From Marisa cornuarietis (lineage: Eukaryota; Mollusca; Gastropoda; Architaenioglossa; Ampullariidae), in contig SMMW01000585.1 of assembly GCA_004794655.1 (NCBI GenBank), forward strand, positions 6,096,001 through 6,160,000: a stretch of 64,000 nucleotides of DNA. The letters are read 5' to 3'. This document shows, in pieces, positions 46,101-55,195 of the stretch. The notes under the pieces were generated by a model that ran no database searches, was not told the DNA's origin, and was given only the letters and a program-made list of their open reading frames with translations. Both the position numbers and the translations under genes were made by a program. Numbering within the stretch: the first letter of the stretch is position 1; every line of letters begins with the position of its first letter.

Positions 46101-46392
46101 GACCATAGAAACAGTGCTTTCTTTTTTTAATAAAAGACCTTTAATATCACACTTATGAGCATTATCAATGTACTTTTAGCAGAAGCATAACTCTATTCTT
46201 CCATATACCTCAGAACATGCACTGTGCAATTTTATCATTGATAGAAACAGTGTAATGTTCTATGAAGAACAATATCCCCGAGGTTCCATATCTTTCTCAT
46301 ACCTCTACAAAGGCATCTGTCAGATCACTAGCTCGATCCATGACTGGCAAATCTCTTGCACCTAGAAGACGCACTTTCAGACGTCCAGGCAT
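18568..46392 (-). CDS. C2CD5: C2 domain-containing protein 5 (C2CD5/CDP138), 30 coding exons
   Basis: Ca2+-dependent membrane-binding protein; the mammalian homologue is an Akt2 substrate that helps GLUT4 vesicle insertion. Coding exons, 5' to 3' on the - strand: 46392-46303, 45658-45572, 44881-44841, 43685-43555, 40361-40266, 39905-39750, 39401-39341, 38410-38285, 32086-31551, 30051-29948, 29730-29622, 29300-29186, 28825-28574, 28234-28136, 27238-27149, 27001-26941, 26752-26699, 26409-26335, 25780-25718, 24646-24542, 24327-24217, 23175-23047, 22772-22686, 22177-22088, 21719-21626, 21154-21026, 20240-20194, 19973-19848, 19580-19434, 18702-18568 (stop). All use GT/AG, every junction is in phase, and the total is 3,546 nt = 1,181 aa (human about 1,000). 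N-terminal C2 domain (1 to about 130) keeps D19, D26, D76, D78, D84. R192-x-R194-x-x-S197 fits an Akt site. GNAVLGY, CHAVLGY and GNALVGY (216, 538, 1116) look like YbjQ-type repeats; C643-x2-C/C664-x2-C could bind zinc. The ATG directly follows an acceptor (CACAG|ATG), so the 5' UTR exon lies upstream, unidentified. Confidence 0.97.
24895..25190 (-). mobile_element. Recent 5'-truncated LINE copy (3' UTR only)
   Basis: Nearly identical to the 3' UTR of the intact LINE at 55196-55486 in the same orientation: (AAT)n, GTGAAGATTTTTATAGCGC, GAGCATGCTCTTAGCGC, GGGACGAAAGAAAACGACAG, TGCTCAAGGAAGA. It stops abruptly near 25185. It sits in the C2CD5 intron between exons 19 and 20, sense to the gene. 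Only scattered substitutions separate the two copies. Confidence 0.9.
25600..25634 (-). repeat. Very short LINE-tail insertion
   Basis: AATAATAATGAAGATTTTTATAGCAC is the terminal ~30 bp of the same LINE family. It is about 0.7 kb from the 24895-25190 copy and in the same orientation. It may be an extremely truncated insertion or a fragment of a larger decayed copy. Confidence 0.45.
28060..28105. repeat. (CT)n(CA)n microsatellite in a C2CD5 intron
   Basis: CTCTCTCT followed by CACACACA close upstream of the donor side of exon 14 (28136-28234). Simple repeat, seen directly. Confidence 0.9.
31551..32086 (-). CDS. C2CD5: C2CD5 exon 9: lineage-expanded His-, Ser- and Pro-rich linker
   Basis: At 536 nt this is by far the longest coding exon. 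Residues 275-302 hold 18 histidines of 28, including runs of four and five, followed by TSPPLTPPKTGK and Ser/Pro stretches, then VINRHSNSPARVSGSGGGNN. It lies between the first YbjQ-like unit and the conserved EYPFF...ARSVKLLDKI block, where vertebrate C2CD5 has a Ser-rich disordered linker. Splice sites CCAG|TGCTCA and AAAG|GTTTGA keep phase. Expansion here explains most of the extra length relative to vertebrates. Confidence 0.9.
32087..38284 (-). other. C2CD5 intron 8 (largest intron)
   Basis: 6.2 kb without a supported exon. It contains the left arm of an inverted duplication (37383-37692) and AT-rich sequence. Short ORFs such as 33239-33499 and 34390-34650 have no domain and are treated as chance. 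Confidence 0.7.
37383..37692 (+). repeat. Left arm of a 310-bp intronic inverted duplication
   Basis: From TTAGGCTTATGAGGCTTATT through GGGGAAACTTTTTCTTAATCC to GAGAACTCTGCTGATTCAAC it matches the reverse complement of 43200-43512 with few differences, apart from (AT)n length. It lies in C2CD5 intron 8. Confidence 0.9.
40839..43032 (-). mobile_element. Degenerate hAT-like DNA transposon in C2CD5 intron 4
   Basis: Termini are inverted: GAGGTAATTCTA at 40839-40850 and TAGAATTACCTC at 43021-43032, with GATTTC and GAGGGGC partners further in. On the - strand, 41620-41408 reads YGDKELNILTDFFG and, in a shifted frame, 41327-41221 reads FPNLLVLGKLCLL...NAGCERGL, which fits the hAT C-terminal dimerisation block (pattern PNL..L..L.L....A.CERG). 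Stops and frame changes make it a pseudogene. Flanks both hold TCTATA, but a clean 8-bp duplication is not evident. A LINE fragment lies inside (42340-42600). Class is supported mainly by the CERG block. Confidence 0.65.
42340..42600 (+). pseudogene. Jockey-like LINE reverse transcriptase, C-terminal fragment
   Basis: Reading frames give NGYVDIPISDTFL, then after shifts HSFFPSAI and LRLWNSLPAEVAASPSAPPF ... MRRWQHS-stop, the stereotyped C-terminus of Jockey-group RT ORFs. At least two frameshifts; no RT core is present. Sits inside the hAT-like relic, so it inserted later or was carried by it. Confidence 0.7.
43200..43512 (-). repeat. Right arm of the intronic inverted duplication
   Basis: Reverse complement of 37383-37692; landmarks are GAGTTCTCATATTTGATTATG, GGGGGTACAAGCCAGTTACTC and AATAAGCCTCATAAGCCTAA. 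It begins about 45 bp downstream of exon 4 in C2CD5 intron 4. Confidence 0.9.
43555..46392 (-). CDS. C2CD5: C2CD5 exons 1-4: the calcium-binding C2 domain
   Basis: Exons 46392-46303, 45658-45572, 44881-44841 and 43685-43555 encode MPGRLKVRLLGARDLPVMD onward. The loop-1 aspartates D19 and D26 (MDRASDLTDAF) and the loop-3 set D76, D78, D84 (LDYDTYSAHD) are all present, so calcium-dependent phospholipid binding is expected to be retained. WFPIYDTMHG closes exon 4. Spacing of these residues matches the human protein as I recall it without an indel. Confidence 0.95.
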
Positions 46393-49300
46393 CTGTGATA
46401 CATGAAGTAAAACTGCACATCTCAAAGATTTTGTACCTATGCCTATGCAAAATCTAGGTACATCTGATAGCAGTGTCTCAGAAAGTTAATTTCTGGAAGA
46501 CATGCAGACGTTTTACAGGTTAAATACAATGGATCTGAAGATTGTGAATAGTATTTTTAAAAACTTACATCAGCTATTGGAAATAGTACTGTTGTGATCA
46601 ACATTTCTTTCAAATATGCCTTATCTGATATGGTAGAGAATCATGAAAGATAGTAAGTGATCAGGGGTAAAATTTATAAGAAAACTGATGATGATAAAGA
46701 TGATGATGTCTAAAGAAATTTTTCCTTAGTCTGATGCTTAATACTTTATGGGAATACAGTAGATAGTTTCAAGTAATTTTTTAATAAAAAGAAAGTAATT
46801 TTAATTAACAATTCTCTGTACACGATACAAATGTTTTTTTCTTAACAGACACTATCTTTAGAATACCAACGGTCAAAGTCTAATCTTGTTTTAAACAGAA
46901 CAAGAAAAAGTTGAAATAAGAAAAACAGAATTTGTTTGGGGTTTCTTGAGTACACATATGGGTGTTACTAAAAAATACCCTATACACACTGCTACTTCTA
47001 CCAAGATTTTGAAGGTCAGCTAGAGTAAGTAACATTTTTACAGACAATTGTGCTTAGGAAATATTGACTTTGTTGTCAAAATTGCGAGCTGTCAAACACT
47101 AATCTCAATTTAATAACTGGTTTAAATACGTTTATATTAAAAATAAAAATAAACCTTCTGCTATTATTATCTTTAGGTTTTCCCACAAAGAGACAACTTC
47201 CATTCGAACTTTATTTAGTCAGTTAAAACTACCCTTCACAATGATGGACTAAATGGGAACTGAACCAATCAGAACACTCTTTTAACCATAACAGGTTTAA
47301 AGGTTAATAGAAACATATAAGACCAGTTTATCCAAAACTAGCTCCAATACATAGATAAGAAATATGCATATTAAAAAAATACAAAATGTTTAAAATATAG
47401 CATTTGTATTTGATATGATCATCTACTCAATCAAAATTTAACACTCTTTCTTTTAAGTATGAAAGGTTTAAAGTTAACAAAAGCGTTCTGACAGTTTTAT
47501 CTAACACTGGCTTAAATAAGTAGACAAAACATATATGAAAAAAACTAACATTTGTATTTGACTTTTGAGTCATAATATGACCACTTAATCACTATATATC
47601 CATTTGCTAAAATTATGGGGCCAGTCACACAACACATTTCTAATTTTAACTCTCTTGGTTTGAAAGGCCACGATCGTGGCTTTGCCGGGTAGCACGGGCA
47701 AGGCGATTTTCATTACTTTTTATTGCAAAATTCAACTTTTTTCTTTTCCAAAATGTATAGGTTTCTTGGTCTAATGTTTATCTCAGAGCAGCAATAATAA
47801 AAAAACAAACTTCACCACTGTCGTCTTCGCAGTCTTCAGTTATAAGCCAGTTATTGTAATGTTATATATTTATGTTGAACCAAGAGGGTTAAACACTTTT
47901 AGTCCTTAAATCTATTTAGATAATCAGTTTAAAGTGCACACCACAATTTTAGAATTTTTTAAACAAAAACTGCTTTAAATAAGATAAAGTTGTTTAAATC
48001 TGACTTTCCGTCCTGTCAGTACAAATTTTTGTATGTTCTTGTGCAATGAATCTAAATAGCAGAGGAGATATTTTGCTTCTTTAGAACAGTTTTAAGGTTT
48101 AGAAACATGTTGTGCAACTGGCCCCTGACCTTTTATTAGCAGTTTCTTTTATCAGACCTACAGAATACAACATATGTGCATACGGAAGAAAGACATTACA
48201 ATAGTTATGGTTTATTTAAATGGAACAAATTTGCTTTTTTAAATAGGTTAAAACCACACTGTAATAGAAATCTACCAAATGCTTATAGAGGTTCTAAATA
48301 TAAGTACTTTAAATTAAAAAAACCTCTAAAATTATGTACTACCATATCTCATTTTGTTAAAATTATACTACTTGAACAGGTGTTGCAGAGTATATAAAAT
48401 CTATTACTACTTATGTGTTTACTACTATCATATGCATACTATTTAACAGTGTTTCTGCATGTATGATATTCCAAATGAGGAATATTTGATATTTTTAACA
48501 GATGTAGATTTTCTCGTGTTTTTACTATTATTTTTATATGATACTTCACACATGGATTTTATAAATATCTTACGACACTTGAGGGTGAAAAGAATAATGC
48601 AACTGCATAATCTAGCACAAAACAAGGAAACAATTAATTAAAACATGAACTCCCCACACTATTGATGAATAATGTGAGGTATTGGGGACACACATGTATA
48701 ATATATATATCAGTTGCCAAACATAGACTCTTTAAGCAAGATAATGTCATAAAGCAAGATATCTTTTAAATTTGTGTTTATTCTAAACATTGCACATAGC
48801 GTGTCTGTCATTCGTTTTTGTTGTTGTTGTTGTTGTTTTGGGTGGGGGGTTGTTGTTGTTGTTCCTCTCCCTCTCGATCTCTCTCACACACGCACAACGC
48901 GCGCGTTGTCTATTGATGTCAAAATATATTTCTTAGGCTTTAAAATGAGTTACTAACAGGACTGCAATTTGGAACTTATATTCTATATATCACAGACTTA
49001 TAAAACTACTATATTATTATTATTGATATAGGAATGCAGTCAGCGATTAAATATTGTTGTCAAAGGGCTTCAGTAAATTATGGCATTTTGTAACACACTA
49101 TTTCCTGTTAAAGGCTTAAAATGACGAACTGAAACACATAAATTTGCACATTTATACTTATCAAAAACTGAACGTTTAAAGATAGTCTGATTAACTGTTC
49201 GTGATAGGTTATTACTGTTCAGCCAGCGCAGAGTACACCCCGAGGTTTGGTTTCGCTACACCTGCAGACAATGCTATTGCGATATGATTGCTTTCTATAC

Positions 49301-49750
49301 AAAACAGTCCTCTTAATGGGAACGGAAGTTAACATCTTTTATGATGTATATTCTAAGAATAACAAAGAAATTGGGCAAAATACCTTGATGTAGCTGACAA
49401 CAAATTAATTTCGCACAATTTCACAAATTTGCAGACGATGCCCCACTCATTCAAAAAGAAAAAGGAACTCATCATTTGGAATTGTTTATAGCCTCCCTTG
49501 TCAAATAATGTCGTCTGCTAGGTAACTACAAAGCTAGTCAGATCTTTCGCTTATAAAATTCTTTACAGTTTTAACATAACTTGAATATGGTAAAATATGA
49601 TCATCGATTTCAAAGCTTTAAAATTACTTGCTTTGTCCATATTTATATCTTTACTATGAACACGTCGGCTTTGCTCACTACTTTTCCAAAGTGGATGGGG
49701 AATTTTCTTTCTTCATATAAGCCATTATAAGGTGTGTTGAGGTCGAGTAA
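46393..49750 (-). other. Region upstream of C2CD5 exon 1 (probable 5' intron)
   Basis: Because the start codon directly follows a splice acceptor, this stretch is probably intron. It holds diverged repeat units around 47260-47570 (AACACTCTTT...AGGTTTAAAG...ATTTGTATTTGA twice), a small GC-rich palindromic spot (GCCACGATCGTGGC at 47660) and (TTG)n near 48818-48863. No coding exon seen. Confidence 0.5.
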
Positions 49751-49754
49751 ATAC

Positions 49755-49758
49755 TTTT

Positions 49759-49853
<95 letters not shown>
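49755..49853. repeat. (CTTT)n microsatellite
   Basis: About 24 tandem CTTT units with almost no interruption. The antisense Lys/Glu/Arg ORF over it is an artefact of the repeat. Confidence 0.97.
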
Positions 49854-50139
49854 CAGTATCTAGCATAAATAAAAATTGTTATTTATATATTCTGCAAGGC
49901 TCATCGTATCAATTTTCTTTTTAAATTACCTATATTTTTTTCGTGACAGTCATACTTTCGTTTTTCGTAATAGGTATATGTACACTTGTGTATAGCTGCA
50001 ATAGCTTTGTTAACAAAAAATAGCAGTAAATGTAACGCAATAATCTCTTGCTCCCGAAGATGTGCGCAGCGTATGCTCTAGCCATCACTAACACATGTTT
50101 TCGCCTACTCACATTCAACATCATGGATGGACCCCGGGT

Positions 50140-50300
50140 TCAAAACAACAACAACAACAACAACAATAATAATAATAATAATAATGATTTCTATAGCACC
50201 TTTCTCCACCATTAAGATGAAGTCAAAGTGCTTTACACAAAGAACACACATACATGATAAATGCTAGCGACGTACAGTCGTTAATTCTGGAATCGAGGAC
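50140..50300 (-). repeat. LINE 3'-tail fragment, - orientation
   Basis: (AAC)n(AAT)n followed by GATTTCTATAGCACC and AAGTGCTTTACAC, a diverged version of the shared tail read on the - strand. Confidence 0.6.
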
Positions 50301-51630
50301 GTACGAGGACAAGTGTTTTCCTATTTTTCAGTCTGATCATGATAACTTACACATTGAAAACATCGCTATTATTTTCTTATGAGGCCACCCACCAATGACA
50401 TGGATGTGCTTACAGTTGCAGTTGCATGGGTTAGTTTTAGAATCATTGAAACATAGCCGAATTCTTGTAGTAAGATCATCAGGTTTGTTTTAAATCACCA
50501 TAAATGCCAGATTCTGTTCAAGAATTTCTGGATTGAGCCACAGGAGGCAATCAACAGCATGTTGGGGTAGTCGTAGTCTGTTTACTGGCGCCAGTCGTAA
50601 CGATTGTGGAGAGAGAGAGAGAGTTGTGGATGCCAGTGAGACACGCCCCTATGTATGTCACCTCCGCTATGCAAGTATATCAGAGCATGTAGTATAATCC
50701 ACAGGATCTGTGTGACCGCTAGTTCTGGCAGTCCTGTTATGAAAAAGTCCTGTTATGTTATTAGCATTTCAATTTACACATTTTAATATTTTAACAAATA
50801 CAACAGTTCCTACACATTAGAGAAAGACTGAAATCCATATTACTAAAGTTAAATTGCCAAATATGTGTGATAATTAATATAACAATTGGTTTTAGAGAGA
50901 GGGAGGGAATGTGGGTGGAGAGGGTGGGGGGCAAAACAGTGACACCCATTAACCTGGCCTAGTGGGGGAAAAGGTACAGTAAATAAGTACGAACTTAGGG
51001 CAAGGGAGAGGAGGCACCGGCTAGTTATTATGTGCTTATCACATTTTTTGCGTAGGGTTTGTATATGTGCTCTAGTCAGTCGTTAAATCTGGATGCTAGC
51101 GGCAGTTATCTGCTTTGCAACTGTCACTAAACTTGAATAGACTGGTTTAAAAAAAAACGCTGAGAAGGGGATGGAGGCCAAAGGTGACAATGCAAGTAAG
51201 CATTAAAAGAGCAGAGAGGCAACATTACTTGGGGGTTTTGCTCGGGCATCAGTTGACCTAATAGCCCGGCTGCTGGTTCCCTCACCCCGCACCCCCGTTT
51301 CTAAATGTCCTAGTGAAGTGAGCCTTCAGAAGCGGTCACGTCAGCAACCTTGACATTCCGCGTCAGGCGAAGCCTTTCTTTGAATTATTTACCTAAAAAA
51401 ATCAGACTATGAAGCCTTAGTACGGCGCTCCACTGAACAAACTACGAAGGAGTGCATATGGTTCATGTGTAATGGTCACAGGAAAAGTTACCTCAGGCGT
51501 AAAACAGCTGGGACAACGCACGAAGTATGTTAAGGTTAGCTTATAGCGCTCGATCGGTATCAATTAAGATGCCATAGTTAGCTGCAACAGCATTTGACTG
51601 AAAGTGCTGCGCTCAGCACTTGCCCCTTTT

Positions 51631-51634
<4 letters not shown>

Positions 51635-51686
<52 letters not shown>
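51635..51686. repeat. (TG)n microsatellite
   Basis: About 25 uninterrupted TG units. Seen directly. Confidence 0.97.
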
Positions 51687-51687
<1 letters not shown>

Positions 51688-51884
51688 CTTATGTGAGCAG
51701 TTCTTAGTCACACCTTTCAGGAAGACCCACTGATGTCCATAAACCTGTGTAAAGTTTTATCGAAGGACACTTTTACTAAATCTCTATCATTATTCATTGA
51801 CAGCGAAATGAAGGTCAGACTCACGTGAGATCAAGCGACTCTCAGCACTGGTATATATGATGTAGGACTAATGTTTTAGTGTAG

Positions 51885-51887
<3 letters not shown>

Positions 51888-51952
<65 letters not shown>
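51888..51952. repeat. (TG)n microsatellite
   Basis: About 32 uninterrupted TG units, 200 bp from the previous run. Seen directly. Confidence 0.97.
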
Positions 51953-51956
<4 letters not shown>

Positions 51957-53973
51957 GTGCGTATTTGTTCGTTCGACTCCTATCTATAACTTATGTCCTT
52001 ATTTTTAACTAACCATCGGAGTTTTAAGCGGGCTTTTTTTTTTTTTTACAATGCAGCGTTGGAGCGTAGCCCTCGCATTTTTTATTTATTTATTTTTTTG
52101 TCCACATTCGGTAAAAAAGAAAAAAACGGACGCAAAAGAACACAGCGCTTCTCAAAAGCTGGAGTATGTAACCACTACACTATGGGAATTGACACCAGCT
52201 AACCTGCTTTAAATACTTTACTACAAGCTCGACGGATGTTCCAGCTGTTTTGCGCCTTGGGTACCTTAGCCTGCCACCATTACACCATTAACTGTATTCT
52301 TTCCTAGTTTTTAAGCCTTGTTCACTAAGGTTTTATACCTTTATTTTTCAAGGTAAATTATTGAAAGTAAAATGATTTCTCCTAGTGTAGAGTGTCTAAG
52401 TCACTGACGTGACCCTTGTGAAAGCTTCCGAAATTGCTTCCGTCACTAGGATGCTGAGGAAACCAAACTTCAGCAGCCAGGCTACCCGGCGTTACCCGGG
52501 GTGTTACCGCATAAAAGAGTTTGTCCCCGAGATCGATGTCTCCCGCCCAGTCCTGCGGACTCTTCGACCTGTATTGTAACTGCCGACTTTGGATTTACCA
52601 CTCTCCTCAAGCCAAGGTCAAGGCTATTTGAGTACGTTAATACGTATCGCCAACAAAGTGAAATAGCGAAACACTTGTTCCAAGAATGTGACTAAGGAAA
52701 TACTATTAAATATATAATATTTGTGTGTGTGTGTGTGTGTGTGTGTTTGGGCGGGGGGTGGGGGTGGAGCATATTAAATGGCAATGGGAAGGAAGGATCG
52801 AGAAAGACTGCACTTACTATCTGATCAAAATTGAAAAAACTCCATGACAAACTCTGTCAGAATTTAGACTATCTCATATACCTTTAAGCCAGTTTCCCGA
52901 CAGTGAGAATACACCGCTGGATGCAGCACTCGCATATTGCACTTCACTGTTCTCAACTGTGAATCAAGCATATCTTTTTCTAAAGGCAAAAACACTAAGG
53001 ACTAGCTCCCAATACAAATTTATTCTTAAATGACTGTGGTTATTTAGTTATGAGTTACTTATTCACAAAATCTGTTTCGTTAGCAAGATACAAGTCTTTG
53101 AACAATGCACCAGGGTTTCAGACACAGGGCAAAGACCTCGATCATTTCTCACAGTCGCACGCTCGCTGATTAAAGAGCTTCTAAAAAGCAAATGCACGAA
53201 GCTCTTCCACTGGATGCAGGCTTTGATAAGGTAAGAAGTTAGACTCTTGTCAAATCATGTTTGTATTTATCCAAAAAACGAATTTAACATTGACCACGCA
53301 TTTTGCTATGTTCTGTAAACTTTTTGGTATATTTTTCAGGTTAGCCTTTCACGTGTTGACATACTGAATTACCTTTCCTCAGTACTACAATTCACATGTA
53401 GTAACGCATCCACGTTTTTCTTATACACCGAAAATATGTTAAGCCTGCGTTGTTTACGATCAAGATCATCTTTTTTTTTCTTTTTCTTGAAGTATCGCTC
53501 GAACTTACACCTGCCAACAGAATTTGATCAGAACCACTTACTCGTCGGTGTACCGAAGCAATCAAGTCCAACGTATGCTACAGACTCCACCGCGTATCAA
53601 GTTTCAGCTTTCTGTTTTACTCCCACCCACGAACAATTGAATTTTACACCACTTTTTTTTTTTTTGCGCCAACTAAAGCTGGCAGGTAATCAGAGTTTGC
53701 TTCTTCCCACAGACGAAGCTCCATTAACAACTTGCGCCTTGACCCTGCCGCCTACATATATAATATCTTTACAAATGAATATCTCGTTTGAAAGCATTCA
53801 GAAATAGACCAATACAGACAGAGTAGAGACTGTCTTTCTAGATGGCTAAGGTAACAATCGAATGCTAGTGTACTGCAAGCTTAACGACACAGTGAATCGA
53901 CGAATAATTTTGTCACATAATTGTCAAATGATGCTATATTTTTTAGAACTGCACTGTACAATGTAAAATAATT

Positions 53974-54496
53974 ATAGTAAGACCTCTACATACGATTCGG
54001 TGAACTAATATACCAGTAAATCGAGATGCGAGCCAAAACTTCGTGGAAATTTTGTTCTTACTTACGAGCGGAAATTCGCTATACGAGCTCGAGTCATTTA
54101 TGTGTCGTAGCGTAAAGACATAAAAAAGAATGTAGTCATAGTGAAAATCTAAATGTTTCAACTTAAAAACAGTTTAAATAGTGTTGTCTCATCAGCTGAT
54201 TCATTCAGCACCCGTCTGTTCCCCAGCTCCCTCCCTCCTCCCCCGACATCTGCCAACCTCCGCTCCAAGGTAAGATTGATAAATATAACATATTCTATAT
54301 TATTTTATTATCTATATTCTTTATATATTATGCCATTAACATTTATTATACAGTACTGTATATCATACCGTTTTTACATATAAATTGTGTTGTTGTGGGA
54401 GGGTCGGAACGCATTAATCCTATTTCCTTTAGTTTTTTTTTACATGCAAGCTCGGTTGTGGAACGGATTAAACTCGTATGTATAGGTACTACTGTA
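53974..54496. mobile_element. Mariner/Tigger-like MITE
   Basis: Left end GTAAGACCTCTACATACGA and right end (read inward) CAGTAGTACCTATACATACG are similar terminal inverted repeats flanked by TA. Internal ends carry ATTCG/GGAACGGATTAA-type motifs common to the Tigger branch. There is no transposase ORF; about 520 bp. The repeats are imperfect, so the call is moderate. Confidence 0.5.
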
Positions 54497-55195
54497 TTTG
54501 ACATTAAGGATCGCATTAATTTTGTATTGACGGATGGTACTTGCAGATGTCGTATGTATTTAATTACCACTTTATTAATGTATCAGGCTTTGAAGTCCTT
54601 GAATGATTTCGATAAAGCTTTCGACATAGTAGTGATAATAGTCATTCGTCTCTTAACTGGTACCAGTCGTTTGGGGGAGCAATGGAAAGACGCGGCAGCT
54701 GACAAGACCCGCCACTCAAGCCTGTCGATCGATGGTTAGCAGGTCCTGCACGTGGCCCTTACGTTTATAAACCAGTTCTTCCTCAGACCACCACGGCGTT
54801 GACATCCATGGTACCTTTTAAGGACATTCTTCGACAGAATGTCGCACCTGGAAACACGACCAAATCAGACTAGCTTACGCCGCTTGACTGTTGCGAGTAG
54901 TTCCTGGTGCCATGAGTGTGGCGACCTTGCTTCGTACTAAGCTATTGGCTTGTAGTTCCCTGTACAAGATCTGGAGCAGTCTGTTCAGGCACTAGTGTTA
55001 GAATACCTGGATTTTTCCTTTTTGTGCGCCAGCTTAAGCGGGAAGGTATTCAAGCTTTGCATAATCTTGTCCCTCGTAATACCAATCCTATTGTACAAAT
55101 ATGATGAAAAATTATCGAAAAAGGAGTACATTTTATTTAGAGAAACAAGTATTTCATTAAAAAATAGTTTCATATACAATCAGTGCAAAAACTAT

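Larger units (their letters stand above)
50300..53970. other. Gene-free stretch with microsatellites
   Basis: No supported exon. Contains (GA)n near 50611, G-rich purine tracts near 50897-50935, two long (TG)n runs and a third short one near 52723-52746. A GC-richer patch at 52480-52620 carries ORF 52501-52695 without recognisable domain. A C2CD5 5' UTR exon or promoter could be here but cannot be chosen. Confidence 0.45.

Noticed and set aside
47655..47710. GC-rich palindrome GCCACGATCGTGGC
   Set aside because: Too short and isolated to assign as an operator or element; may be chance or a SINE scrap.
49678..49866. Antisense ORF with long Lys-Glu-Arg repeats
   Set aside because: It is the translation of the (CTTT)n microsatellite.
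53436..53807. 123-aa ORF with poly-Phe
   Set aside because: Low-complexity T-runs generate it; no motif and no splice context.
53640..55060. Short string (TTTGCGCCA..TAAAGC.GG.AGGTA) seen at about 53655 and 55030
   Set aside because: Roughly 40 bp with gaps; could be a repeat fragment, but not enough to call a family.
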